DNA from: JBAWZR01 sp037142915 | GTDB taxonomy: Bacteria > Patescibacteriota > Minisyncoccia > Moranbacterales > UBA1568 | Length of the DNA: 10,815 bases | NCBI GenBank assembly: GCA_037142915.1 | Contig: JBAWZR010000036.1 | Span: 1-10,815 of the forward strand | Direction: 5' to 3' | Shown here: piece by piece, positions 1 to 8,319 of the stretch | How the letters are laid out: every line of letters begins with the position of its first letter | Position numbering within the stretch: position 1 is the stretch's first letter | The notes under the pieces: generated by a model | Seen by the model: the letters and a program-made list of their open reading frames with translations, nothing else | What the model was told of the DNA's origin: nothing | Databases searched by the model: none | Translations under genes and position numbers: made by a program

Positions 1-905
1 GACGCTAGCCCTCAAGCTATTTCGGAGAGAACCAGCTATTGCCGAGCTCGATTGGAATTTCTCCTCTACACACAAGTCATCCCCGAGTGTTGCACGGCTC
101 GTGGGTGCGGGCCTCCACGACATGTTACTGTCGCTTCACCCTGCTCATGTGTAGCTCGCCCGGCTTCGGGTCTAATCCACGCAACTATAAACGCCCTTAT
201 CAGGCTCGCTTTCACTATGCCTCCGGAATGTAATCCCTTAGGCAGCTACGTAAAATTAACTCGCAGGCTCGTTCTGCAAAAAGCACGCCGTCACCGAGAA
301 CATAAATGTTCCGGCTCCGACTCTTTGTTAGCAATGTGGTTTCAGGGACTCTTTCATCCCCCTCTCGGGGTGCTTTTCACCTTTCCCTCACGGTACTCGT
401 TCACTATCGATCTAAAGTAATATTTAGCCTTGGAAGTTAGTGCTCCCGGATTCAAACGGGGTTTCTCCGGCCCCGCCCTACTTGAGGACTGTCTCACAAA
501 TGCAGTTTTCTTTCGCGTACGGGACTTTCACCCTGTATCGTGGTCCTTTCCAGGAACCTTCTGCTAGAAAACCGTTCTTTGTCCCGATTAAACGAGTATG
601 ACAGCCTCGCAACCCCATCTCGACAAGTCGAGATGGTTTAGGCTTTTCCGTTTTCGCTCGCCACTACTCACGGAATCTCTATTGATTTATATTCCTCCTG
701 GTACTAAGATGTTTCAATTCCCAGGGTGCGCTTCGTATCCCTATGTATTCAGAATACGATACTCTGTTAAAACAGAGTGGGTTATCCCATTCGGAGATCC
801 CCGGATCACAGCTTGTTGACAGCTCCCCGAGGCTTATCGCAGCCTACTACGTCCTTCATCGCTTACTTTAGTCAAGGCATCCACCACATGCGTTAGTAAC
901 CGCCG
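1..905 (-). rRNA. rrl: 23S ribosomal RNA, 5' part (gene continues past the left edge)
   Basis: Read on the minus strand, this is the first part of bacterial 23S rRNA, roughly E. coli nucleotides 1 to 830. Recognisable conserved blocks, 5' to 3', are GTGGATGCC near 885, GCGATGAAGGACG near 860, TGATCCGGGGATCTCCGAATGGG near 790-810, GTGGCGAGCGAAA near 650, ACGATACAGGGTGA near 530, AGTAGGGCGGG near 475, AGTACCGTGAGGGAAAGG near 385, and AGCTGGTTCTCTCCGAAATAGC near 20-40. The mature 5' end is placed at about 901-907 by aligning the GGTTA start and the conserved block behind it. I see no large intron or insertion in this part, although CPR 23S genes often carry them further downstream. Open reading frames here are spurious. 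The 16S gene is not upstream: the next gene in that direction is tgt. Confidence 0.97.
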
Positions 906-1003
906 TTTCTTTTTGTCCGCAAGTCCCCCGAATAAATCCGGGATCCTCACGGACGGTCACGGCTAGCAAGAAACAATTTCTAAAAATTGTCCCTCACTGT
1001 TGT

Positions 1004-1032
1004 ATCACACACCACGCAATACGGTATGTGAT
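1004..1032 (-). other. Strong hairpin in the 23S leader
   Basis: The arms ATCACATACC and GGTGTGTGAT (minus strand) pair over 10 bp with a single wobble and enclose a 9-nt loop. No T-tract follows, so it is not a terminator. It is a candidate structural or RNase-processing element of the pre-rRNA leader. Confidence 0.5.
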
Positions 1033-1129
1033 ATTCAATGCTTGTTTTCTTGTTGTTACCTACTTTGTAGACTTATCACTCCTCCCGAGGTCGCTCCGCG
1101 CAACTGCTTCGAGATTCGGACAAGACCTG

Positions 1130-1145
1130 AAATTGTTAACGATCG
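1130..1145 (-). promoter_or_regulatory. boxA-like antitermination sequence in the rRNA leader
   Basis: The minus strand reads CGATCGTTAACAATTT here. It shares the TTAACAATTT core with the boxA element of E. coli rrn leaders (TGCTCTTTAACAATTT), where NusB/NusE bind to keep polymerase from terminating. It sits about 110 nt downstream of the predicted transcription start, which is a sensible position. The upstream half of boxA is poorly matched, so this is suggestive only. Confidence 0.4.
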
Positions 1146-1253
1146 CCTGGCGCGGAAACGAAAGAAAAAAAGGCCATCGGCTCTCTGGCTCTTCTTACTT
1201 TCGCCTCAGTGCAAGTTTTAAAAACACCACTCTTTTCGTGAAGCAGTAGTTCC

Positions 1254-1281
1254 ATAGTAGCAAGTCCTAGAATCCTGTCAA
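1254..1281 (-). promoter_or_regulatory. sigma70-type promoter of the 23S rRNA unit
   Basis: On the minus strand a perfect -35 box TTGACA (1281-1276) is followed by a 16-nt spacer and a -10 box TACTAT (1259-1254). Predicted transcription starts near 1246, giving a leader of about 340 nt before 23S. It lies downstream of the tgt stop codon at 1386, so the 23S gene appears to have its own promoter and not to depend on a 16S-led operon. Confidence 0.75.
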
Positions 1282-1385
1282 GTTTTTGCCCCTCCCGGTC
1301 AAAATGCCCTTCCACTAGAACAAGTGTTTCTTTGGAAATTCACTTACATAAAGCCAAAAAATCCATAAAAACACTTTTGCAGACA

Positions 1386-2633
<1,248 letters not shown>

Positions 2634-2659
2634 TTACAACCATTTCAATCGATAGTCTA

Positions 2660-4600
2660 TCATTTCGCATCGCCCGCTTTAATTGCTATCGGATACACCA
2701 CCCGCAATGGATCCTGTGTGAAGGCATCCGTCGCCGAAAGCACAATTGACTTATCATTAAACAACGGATTTTGACCCATATTTTGGATTTGATTGGGTGC
2801 GGGTGTGAACTGGATCTGAAAACTCACTTCACGATGAGGATTCACCGTTCCACTGTTCACGGCTACTCCACCCAAATCCCACGCGACCTCATTCGTGCGA
2901 TCATTGAAGGTGAGATGTTCCTCAGCTGGCGTCACATTGGCCTGCCAGTGGACATTGGGAGCGAACAGGGCTTTGACCCGAGCGTCTTTCAATATATTGG
3001 AAGTGTTGTTCACTTTCAAGTGTACCGTAAACCACTGCTCGTACGGAGCCAAGGTTGTACCAGCCGGCGGCGTGAGCTTGGCCAAATCCACCGAGATACT
3101 TGGCACCGTGATTACCGGCAAAGAGAGACGATTGCTCGCGATGACTTTGTTCGAACCGAGTGGCGTCGGGATATCGGTACTATCGACCTTGACCACGGTG
3201 ACCAGAACAGGGTTGATCGCCTCCGCACCCACCGGACTCCATGTCTCATATAGGGGAACCTTGAACTCTATCGACCCGCTATCACCCGGATTCAACAATG
3301 CGAGTTGTGGATGATCCGACACATGCCAGGTCACCGTGCGTCGCGTCGCATCATAGCTCCCACCATCCGACTGTACCGCTGAGAGATTGAACAGATCCGA
3401 ATGCATCTCGAAAGTCACCACGATATTACGCAGAGGTGTCGGACCTTGATTGCGATAGTTCATCACATACCTCAATTGATCACCCGGACGCACATTGAGT
3501 TTGGGCACACCGTTCACTGTCTGATACACCACCAACGGCGTCCCGACCAATCTGGTTTCGCGCGACATTGCATTAAAACTGAGGAATGTTCCATCTGCCT
3601 GCACCACGCCGAAATCCGCCTTCATAGTTTTGTTTTCACCTGGATTGCCGGGGAGTGTTCCGCTGACACGAAATGAAAGTGTCTGATGCGAGGCGATCGT
3701 CCCGATATACCACACATCGGCACCCTCCGATGACGCCGGTGTCTGATCACTCTGAATAAATCCCTCCGGTGGAGTAATCTGTAAACGCATATTCGGCAAC
3801 GAAGTATCGCCCGTATTGGTCGCTGTCACGAGGTACTCTACCATCGAACCGGCGGCGATCTCGATCGGCGTATTGATATCGACAGAGAGTGGTGATGCCT
3901 GCAGTGCGAGAGAGGCCTGTGATGATGCCTGAAGTGGACTCGATGCATTGCTCGGCGTGTAGACGAGCACTGCTTTCAGATATGCGAGCGAATCCCGTGC
4001 ACCAAAAAATTTCCCCGTCAAAGTCAGTTTACCGGTACCATACACGGGGATTGTCCCTACCTTCAAACGGATCATAGTACCATCCACCGCCATACCGGGT
4101 GCCATCTTGGATACCATGAACCCCGCTGGATAATAGAGATCGATCTCCGCGTTGTTGAGCGCGACCAGATTGACGTTTTCATAATTGATATCGAATTGCA
4201 CATCTTGCACCGCTTCCATCGAGGTTGGTGCACTCACGGTAATCCTCACCCGATCCTGATTAAATTCTACTTGTCGCCAAATAATCACACCGGCAATGAG
4301 GGCTAATACGCCAACGATTCCCGCTATTGACTTGCGCGCTGTTGCAAACGATTTATGTCTTTTGATTGTTTCCAAGGAAAGCTCCTCGCGTTCCTCCCAC
4401 TCCTGTCGCTCCTCTGTGGTCATCGGCACTCCCTCACCCGCAGATTGTACTCTGGGCGGATCAGTATCATGCTTCGGACGAAATGGGTCTTCACGCAGAT
4501 GTCGCTCCAGCTCAGACTCAGGTTCGGTTTCAGTTTCAGTTTCAGTTTCAGTTTCGACTGGAGAATTTATTTTTGTTATTTCTATTTCTTTTTCGGACAT
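2660..4600 (-). CDS. Membrane-anchored protein with Ig-like (DUF11/CARDB-like) repeats
   Basis: 646 residues with no enzyme motif. Residues 1-85 are hydrophilic and acidic, with a Glu-Thr run at 17-26. A single transmembrane segment lies at about 91-108 (IAGIVGVLALIAGVIIW), and the rest is predicted to lie outside the membrane. The exterior part looks like about four beta-sandwich units. The first is at about 115-215. The second, about 237-335, contains YLVTATNTGDTSLPNMRLQI, typical of DUF11/CARDB-type repeats. The third (about 355-455) contains YVMNYRNQGPTPLRNIVVTF, and the fourth (about 500-640) contains HLKVNNTSNILKDARV. There is no LPXTG or other sorting signal. I infer a cell-surface structural or adhesion role; the true function is unknown. 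ATG at 4600 has no visible Shine-Dalgarno sequence. The gene sits 72 nt after recO and 38 nt before tgt. Confidence 0.85.
   Translation of the reverse strand: MSEKEIEITKINSPVETETETETETEPESELERHLREDPFRPKHDTDPPRVQSAGEGVPMTTEERQEWEEREELSLETIKRHKSFATARKSIAGIVGVLALIAGVIIWRQVEFNQDRVRITVSAPTSMEAVQDVQFDINYENVNLVALNNAEIDLYYPAGFMVSKMAPGMAVDGTMIRLKVGTIPVYGTGKLTLTGKFFGARDSLAYLKAVLVYTPSNASSPLQASSQASLALQASPLSVDINTPIEIAAGSMVEYLVTATNTGDTSLPNMRLQITPPEGFIQSDQTPASSEGADVWYIGTIASHQTLSFRVSGTLPGNPGENKTMKADFGVVQADGTFLSFNAMSRETRLVGTPLVVYQTVNGVPKLNVRPGDQLRYVMNYRNQGPTPLRNIVVTFEMHSDLFNLSAVQSDGGSYDATRRTVTWHVSDHPQLALLNPGDSGSIEFKVPLYETWSPVGAEAINPVLVTVVKVDSTDIPTPLGSNKVIASNRLSLPVITVPSISVDLAKLTPPAGTTLAPYEQWFTVHLKVNNTSNILKDARVKALFAPNVHWQANVTPAEEHLTFNDRTNEVAWDLGGVAVNSGTVNPHREVSFQIQFTPAPNQIQNMGQNPLFNDKSIVLSATDAFTQDPLRVVYPIAIKAGDAK
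4527..4556 (-). repeat. Hexanucleotide tandem repeat encoding Glu-Thr pairs
   Basis: On the plus strand GTTTCA occurs four times in a row and ends with GTTTCG, with a degenerate GGTTCG unit before it. On the coding strand each unit gives Glu-Thr. Because the unit is 6 nt, gain or loss of copies would change the length of the cytoplasmic tail but keep the frame. Confidence 0.85.
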
Positions 4601-4651
4601 ATGTTTTTTGAAAACGAAAATTTTTCAAACGCAAGAGTTCTCTTTATATAT

Positions 4652-4660
4652 ATTATAACA
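4652..4660 (-). promoter_or_regulatory. Extended -10 promoter for the Ig-repeat protein gene (and likely tgt)
   Basis: The minus strand reads TGTTATAAT, a TGn extended -10 plus the perfect TATAAT hexamer, inside the 72-nt gap after recO. No good -35 hexamer lies 16-18 nt upstream, which extended -10 promoters tolerate. Predicted start is near 4645, about 45 nt before the ATG at 4600. Confidence 0.6.
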
Positions 4661-4672
4661 TAAAAAATATTC

Positions 4673-5398
4673 CTAGGGCGCAACCCAGCGTGTGAGCGCG
4701 TCGAGACCGGACTGCGTTTCGGCGAGTGCCGCGTCATTGACCCGCACCTTCACGAGCGATGCTAACCGCTGTGAGAAAAACAACCGTAATAATTTGATCG
4801 CGTCATTACCGATTGGGATCACACCCTGCTTGAGGATGGCATACTCCCATTCGATCAACCCACCCTCGGCGATAGAGAGACCGTAGCGCTCGCTGGCCCG
4901 CAACGGCTCGCCGGTCGCCAATGAAACAGCTGTCTCCAATCGATACCCGAGGCGCGCAAATACCTGGAACAAAAACGCCTGCGTCAAGATTCGTCGTACC
5001 GTCCGCTCTTTTTTCTCGATGATACTCAATTCCATCGCCTCCAAATAGTCCCGCACGAGGTCGAACAGCTTGGCATCGCGTTCCTCTCCACCCACCATCC
5101 GATCGAAGACCTTCATCGCGTCGAACACCATCGCCAATCCGTCGGCATCACCCTTCAACGCCAGGCCAGACCACTCGCTCACTGCTCCGGTGATATTCCC
5201 CATTCCCTTCGATCGCGCCACCATCACCGCGCCACGGTTGAATGTCTCCAACTGCCCGGCAAGTTTGGCAGAGGGTTTGCGCACGCCACGCCCCACCGCC
5301 GAGACTTTACCCGCCTCGCGCGTATACAAAACATACAGGCGATCCGTCTCGCCAATCTCCCGTTTCTTCAAAATGATAGCTGTATAAGAGTATTCCAT
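4673..5398 (-). CDS. recO: DNA repair protein RecO
   Basis: Recombination mediator of the RecFOR pathway: it binds single-stranded DNA and SSB, anneals strands and helps load RecA at gaps. The 241 residues from ATG at 5398 match the usual RecO length. The N-terminal OB-fold (about 1-80) is clear: YSYTAIILKKREIGETDRLY, then YTREAGKVSAVGRGVRKPSAK and LAGQLETF. The alpha-helical C-terminal part includes AFLFQVFARLGYRLE, where the typical family member has a Cys-containing zinc motif just after GY. Here no cysteine follows, so it appears to be a zinc-free variant as in some other RecO proteins. An upstream in-frame GTG at 5419 would add seven residues; homology favours the ATG, and neither has a good ribosome binding site. 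It is divergent from gpmI. Confidence 0.92.
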   Translation of the reverse strand: MEYSYTAIILKKREIGETDRLYVLYTREAGKVSAVGRGVRKPSAKLAGQLETFNRGAVMVARSKGMGNITGAVSEWSGLALKGDADGLAMVFDAMKVFDRMVGGEERDAKLFDLVRDYLEAMELSIIEKKERTVRRILTQAFLFQVFARLGYRLETAVSLATGEPLRASERYGLSIAEGGLIEWEYAILKQGVIPIGNDAIKLLRLFFSQRLASLVKVRVNDAALAETQSGLDALTRWVAP

Positions 5399-5447
5399 AT
5401 GCTGATTACAGGATACCACAGGAAAGCAAGATTTCCCCTCTCAGGGA

Positions 5448-5476
5448 TTGATTTTTCTCCGGCAGTCCAGTATCAT
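5448..5476 (+). promoter_or_regulatory. sigma70-type promoter of gpmI
   Basis: TTGATT (5448-5453), a 17-nt spacer, then TATCAT (5471-5476). Predicted start is near 5483, giving a leader of about 26 nt to the ATG at 5509. No Shine-Dalgarno sequence is visible in that leader. Confidence 0.65.
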
Positions 5477-5508
5477 CTAAGGCATTGTCACTTCTTATTA
5501 CTTTTTCT

Positions 5509-7053
5509 ATGACTACTCACATCGCCCGACCCAAACCCGTCATCCTCATTGTCCTCGACGGCTATGGCTATCGCGAAGATTCGAATCACAATGCCGTCGC
5601 CCAAGCTGAGACTCCCTTCATTGACCACCTGTGGGCCACCTGCCCGCATACGCTCATCGATGCCAGCGAAGAAGGTGTCGGCCTCCCTACGGGTCAAATG
5701 GGCAACAGTGAAATAGGTCATATGACGATCGGGGCCGGTCGTCGTCTTGATACCGATATCGTGCGCATCGCTCTAGCCATCCGCAACAACGAATTCGCCA
5801 CCAACCCCGCTTTTGTCCAACTATTCGATCACATAAAAAAATACGATTCCGTTCTCCATATCAAAGGACTGCTCTCTCCTGGTGGCGTCCACAGTCACAC
5901 CGATCACCTCTATGCCTTCCTCTCCGCCGCCAAAGACGCCGGCATCACCAAGATCGCCATCCACATCTATACCGACGGTCGCGACACCGGACCAAAAAGC
6001 GCCGCCGGTTATATCAAAGAACTCGAAGACGTCATCGACGACTTGGGGATCGGATTCATCGCCACGGCCTCCGGTCGCTTCTACGCTATGGATCGCGACA
6101 ATAACTGGGATCGTATCGCTCGTGCTGAACGCGTGATGTTCGAGGGCGAGGGCACGCGCACTATCAGCAACCAAAAAGCCTCTGCCGTGATGGAAAATCT
6201 CTACGCCGAGGACATTGTCGACGAACACCTCGAACCGGTCGTCTTCCTCGATGAGGATGGCAAGAGTTATACTATCGGCGAAAACGATGGCCTTTTCTTT
6301 TTTAATTTTCGCGCCGACCGTGCCCGCCAGATTTCCACCAAAGTCGTCGAGTATACACAAAAACGCAATATCTGTTTCGTTACGCTCACCGAATACGATA
6401 CCAATTTACCGGCGTTGGTCGCCTTCCCGCCACTCGCTCTCCAAACGACGCTTGCCCAAGAAATCTCCCGCGCCGGTCTCACTCAGGCCCATATCGCCGA
6501 GACCGAGAAATACGCCCACGCCACTTATTTTTTGAACGGCGGCCAGGAGCTCCCCAATCCGGGTGAAGAACACATCCTCGTCGAGAGTCGCAAGGATATC
6601 CTCACGCACGACCAAGCCCCCGAGATGCGCGCTCGTGAAATCGCCGACAAAGCCCTCGAGGTGATCGAGGTGGGTACGGATTTCCTCTTCATCAACTTCG
6701 CCAATGCCGATATGGTTGGGCACACGGGCAATGTCCCTGCTCTCATCATCGCTCTCGAAACCCTCGACCGTGAATTGAAACGCGTGGTCGAAGCCGCTAC
6801 CGCCCAGGGTGGCTGCGTTTTCATCACGGCTGATCATGGCAATGCCGAAACCAATGTCGACGAAGCCACTCACGAAATTCACACGGCTCACACCCTCAAT
6901 AAAGTCCCCGGTATCCTCGCGACTGCTGACCCAACCCTGCTCGCGCAGACGCTCCACGAGGGCACTTTGGTTGACATTACCCCGACTATCCTCGCACTGC
7001 TCCATATTCCGCAACCAGATTCGATGACTGGGCAAAACCTCTTGCAGGCTTGA
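5509..7053 (+). CDS. gpmI: 2,3-bisphosphoglycerate-independent phosphoglycerate mutase
   Basis: Interconverts 3- and 2-phosphoglycerate in lower glycolysis through a phosphoserine intermediate on an alkaline-phosphatase-type dimetal core. The 514 residues are full length for the family. Visible motifs in order: VLDGYGYRED with metal ligand Asp17; GQMGNSEIGHMTIGAGR with nucleophile Ser67; GGVHSHTDHL and IYTDGRDTGPKSA, then ASGRFYAMDRDNNWDR of the transferase domain; FFFNFRADRARQ; and at the C-terminal end FANADMVGHTGN and ITADHGNAE, the Asp/His metal ligands. It ends LVDITPTILALLHIPQPDSMTGQNLL as expected. ATG at 5509 is chosen over an upstream TTG at 5487-5485 because the conserved N-terminus starts there. 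The TGA stop overlaps the -35 box of the next promoter. It is monocistronic by the look of its flanks. Confidence 0.97.
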   Translation: MTTHIARPKPVILIVLDGYGYREDSNHNAVAQAETPFIDHLWATCPHTLIDASEEGVGLPTGQMGNSEIGHMTIGAGRRLDTDIVRIALAIRNNEFATNPAFVQLFDHIKKYDSVLHIKGLLSPGGVHSHTDHLYAFLSAAKDAGITKIAIHIYTDGRDTGPKSAAGYIKELEDVIDDLGIGFIATASGRFYAMDRDNNWDRIARAERVMFEGEGTRTISNQKASAVMENLYAEDIVDEHLEPVVFLDEDGKSYTIGENDGLFFFNFRADRARQISTKVVEYTQKRNICFVTLTEYDTNLPALVAFPPLALQTTLAQEISRAGLTQAHIAETEKYAHATYFLNGGQELPNPGEEHILVESRKDILTHDQAPEMRAREIADKALEVIEVGTDFLFINFANADMVGHTGNVPALIIALETLDRELKRVVEAATAQGGCVFITADHGNAETNVDEATHEIHTAHTLNKVPGILATADPTLLAQTLHEGTLVDITPTILALLHIPQPDSMTGQNLLQA

Positions 7054-7079
7054 CTTTATTCTGGAACCGTACTTATATA
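7050..7079 (+). promoter_or_regulatory. Promoter of the first small paralogous gene
   Basis: TTGACT (7050-7055), an 18-nt spacer and TATATA (7074-7079). The -35 box overlaps the gpmI stop codon. The leader to the ATG at 7180 is about 93 nt. The sequence from CTTGACTTT to CTTATAT matches the promoter at 7637-7666 in 24 of the first 31 positions, more than two unrelated promoters would share by their boxes alone. Confidence 0.65.
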
Positions 7080-7179
7080 CGTGTAGCTCTTGAACAATTT
7101 CAAAAGAAATCATCTCGCGGAAAGAACTGTTCTCGATCTAAAAAATCATTCCTACACAACTACCACAGAGGATGCAGCC

Positions 7180-7569
7180 ATGCATAAACAAGAACCCAGC
7201 CGAACGCTCCCCGAGCATATGAAATCCATACGCCATACGATTGGATTGAAGGGGTACTGGACTGGAGAAGCAATCGGCAGAAAAACTATTGAACATGATT
7301 GGGGAAACAATTCTACTCTCGCAACTTTCGCTCCGGTGAAAGTCTGCGGGGAAGAGCTCCTCTACATCACGATTCAATTCCCACTCAAAAACGTGCAAAT
7401 ACGATTCTTAGCCGAAGATACCGGAAGATCCAGCTTCCTACGGAGAGATCATCCCCATACGAAACTCACGGTCATCGTCGAGAGAATCGGCATTGAAACA
7501 GTGCCGAGCGATGGTCTCCTTGCTATCCTCAATGAAGCTCTTGGAATCTTTAAGGAGTGCAAAAAATGA
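7180..7569 (+). CDS. Small protein of unknown function, paralogue of the gene at 7714
   Basis: I do not recognise the family. ATG at 7180 gives 129 residues, begins MHKQEPSRTL and is preceded by AGAGGA with 8-nt spacing; the reading frame stays open back to a TTG at 7090, but the ribosome binding site marks the ATG. No signal peptide or membrane segment is seen. By eye the middle and C-terminal parts alternate strand-like stretches (LLYITIQFPL, VQIRFL, KLTVIVERIG) and end in an amphipathic helix, SDGLLAILNEALGIFKECKK. That end matches the tail of the 7714 product (NENLLDDLEEAIGIFKN), including PxxxLL and EAhGIFK patterns. A small alpha/beta fold is the best structural guess. The gene has its own promoter and terminator. 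Confidence 0.75.
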   Translation: MHKQEPSRTLPEHMKSIRHTIGLKGYWTGEAIGRKTIEHDWGNNSTLATFAPVKVCGEELLYITIQFPLKNVQIRFLAEDTGRSSFLRRDHPHTKLTVIVERIGIETVPSDGLLAILNEALGIFKECKK

Positions 7570-7606
7570 TTCTCTAAATGCTCAACGCAGTATCCAGTAT
7601 CACACA

Positions 7607-7648
7607 GGGCGCTACACTTGCAAAAGTCTAGTGCCCTTGACTTTTTTC
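7607..7648 (+). terminator. Rho-independent terminator after the first small gene, running into the next promoter
   Basis: A 13-position stem (GGGCGCTACACTT with AAGTCTAGTGCCC, one mismatch and one G-U pair) with a GCAA loop spans 7607-7636. The downstream T-rich tract TTGACTTTTTT (7637 on) is at the same time the -35 box of the next promoter. Confidence 0.75.
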
Positions 7649-7666
7649 TATAACTATGCTTATATG
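7637..7666 (+). promoter_or_regulatory. Promoter of the second small paralogous gene
   Basis: TTGACT (7637-7642), an 18-nt spacer and TATATG (7661-7666), placing the start near 7673, about 40 nt before the ATG at 7714. It begins immediately at the base of the preceding terminator stem. Confidence 0.65.
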
Positions 7667-7713
7667 TATATAAGACCTTAACAACCCAAAAACTAAAAAT
7701 AAGAGGTGCAATC

Positions 7714-8145
7714 ATGTTAAATAGAAATTACAAAAATATAAACTTTCTTGGGATTAGTAATCCGGGACAAAAAACTAGCCAGAAAGAACTCAAAACACCC
7801 GGAGAATTACCTCAATTCCACGGAATTCAACAATTGGTCGATTTAAAACAACCGCTTACTTGTGAGCAGATTTTTAAAAAAATGGCTGCTCACAAATGGA
7901 GTGAACCTCGTGCACTTAAACACACAACGGGTGTTAAAAATAAAAAAGAAACAACCGAAATTTCTGTTAAGCTAAATACATCAAAAACTCAGGTGCTCGT
8001 CAAGCCTCCGAATGTTAACGCTTTTTTTTATACTGACGAAAGATACTCTACCATTATTGTTCGGGTTGAACAGCTATGGGGAGAGAGACCGAATGAAAAT
8101 CTTCTAGATGATCTTGAAGAAGCTATAGGTATCTTCAAAAATTGA
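7714..8145 (+). CDS. Small protein of unknown function, paralogue of the gene at 7180
   Basis: 143 residues, not recognised. ATG at 7714 is preceded by AAGAGG with 7-nt spacing, and the context AGAGGTGCAATCATG closely parallels AGAGGATGCAGCCATG of the first gene. The N-terminal 45 residues are polar and probably disordered. A helical stretch follows (LTCEQIFKKMAAHKW), then strand-like segments (TTEISVKLN, TQVLVKPP, NAFFYTD, STIIVRVEQLWG) and a C-terminal helix NENLLDDLEEAIGIFKN. There is no membrane segment. The tail resembles the 7180 product, while the N-terminal halves have little in common. The gene is visibly more AT-rich than gpmI and the first paralogue. It is closed by a strong terminator, so it is a single-gene unit. 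Confidence 0.75.
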   Translation: MLNRNYKNINFLGISNPGQKTSQKELKTPGELPQFHGIQQLVDLKQPLTCEQIFKKMAAHKWSEPRALKHTTGVKNKKETTEISVKLNTSKTQVLVKPPNVNAFFYTDERYSTIIVRVEQLWGERPNENLLDDLEEAIGIFKN

Positions 8146-8168
8146 GCCTCGCAATGGGAGGCAATCAC

Positions 8169-8208
8169 AAAAGGCGCTTGACTTATATCATTAAGTTTAG
8201 CGCCTTTT
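8169..8208 (+). terminator. Rho-independent terminator of the second small gene
   Basis: A perfect 10-bp stem AAAAGGCGCT/AGCGCCTTTT with a further inner ACTTA/TAAGT stem, followed by TTTTACCTTTTT. Because the stem starts with AAAA it could also act in the opposite direction. Confidence 0.85.
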
Positions 8209-8240
8209 ACCTTTTTCATGGGATATTTTGGGAGAAATAA

Positions 8241-8280
8241 AAAAAAGGCCGGTGCAAAAAATTCTTGCTCCGGCTTTTTC
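8241..8280 (-). terminator. Rho-independent terminator of phoH2 (probably bidirectional)
   Basis: On the minus strand GCCGG-A-GCAA pairs with TTGC-A-CCGGC (nine pairs, one A-A mismatch), followed by CTTTTTTTTT. The plus strand also has a TTTTT tract after the stem. It lies 40-80 nt past the phoH2 stop codon. Confidence 0.8.
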
Positions 8281-8319
8281 GTTTATCCACTATTCATCTC
8301 CTTTTTTTTATGCACTTTT

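Larger units (their letters stand above)
906..1253 (-). other. Leader (precursor) region of the 23S rRNA transcript
   Basis: This stretch lies between the rRNA promoter and the mature 23S 5' end and contains no convincing protein gene or tRNA. Read on the minus strand it holds several hairpins. One at 1004-1032 has a 10-bp stem with one G-U pair and a 9-nt loop. An AT-only 7-bp hairpin lies at 973-990. A nested hairpin at 915-954 has outer GTCCG/CGGAC arms and an inner C/G-rich stem just before the mature end. A boxA-like element lies around 1130-1145. These fit an rRNA precursor leader with processing stems and antitermination signals, but the processing role is inference because the matching 3' flank of 23S is outside the window. 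Confidence 0.6.

Noticed and set aside
616..637. Perfect 10-bp hairpin inside the 23S gene
   Set aside because: It corresponds to a normal variable helix of domain I that precedes GGGGTTG in other bacterial 23S rRNAs, so it is not an insertion.
1165..1195. T-tract after a weak GCCA/TGGC stem in the 23S leader, as a possible attenuator
   Set aside because: Only four base pairs with a 9-nt loop; too weak to call a terminator.
39..1249. Several open frames of 60-120 codons on the plus strand at the left edge
   Set aside because: They lie antisense to the 23S rRNA gene or in its leader, and their translations show no protein-like pattern.
1315..1365. AAGTGTTT/AAACACTT inverted repeat after tgt as its terminator
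   Set aside because: The loop is about 40 nt and no T-tract follows on the minus strand, so tgt transcription may simply run into the rRNA unit.
6406..7113. A 235-codon minus-strand frame opposite gpmI
   Set aside because: It mirrors the gpmI coding sequence, has no ribosome binding site and has no recognisable motif.
8148..8168. Short GCCTC/GAGGC hairpin with CTCGCAATG and GGCAATC, reminiscent of the repeat in tgt
   Set aside because: The two halves are in the wrong relative orientation for that repeat, and the stem is only 5 bp.
8177..8192. CTTGACTTATAT, similar to the start of the two small-gene promoters
   Set aside because: It lies in the loop of a strong terminator and has no -10 box at the right distance.
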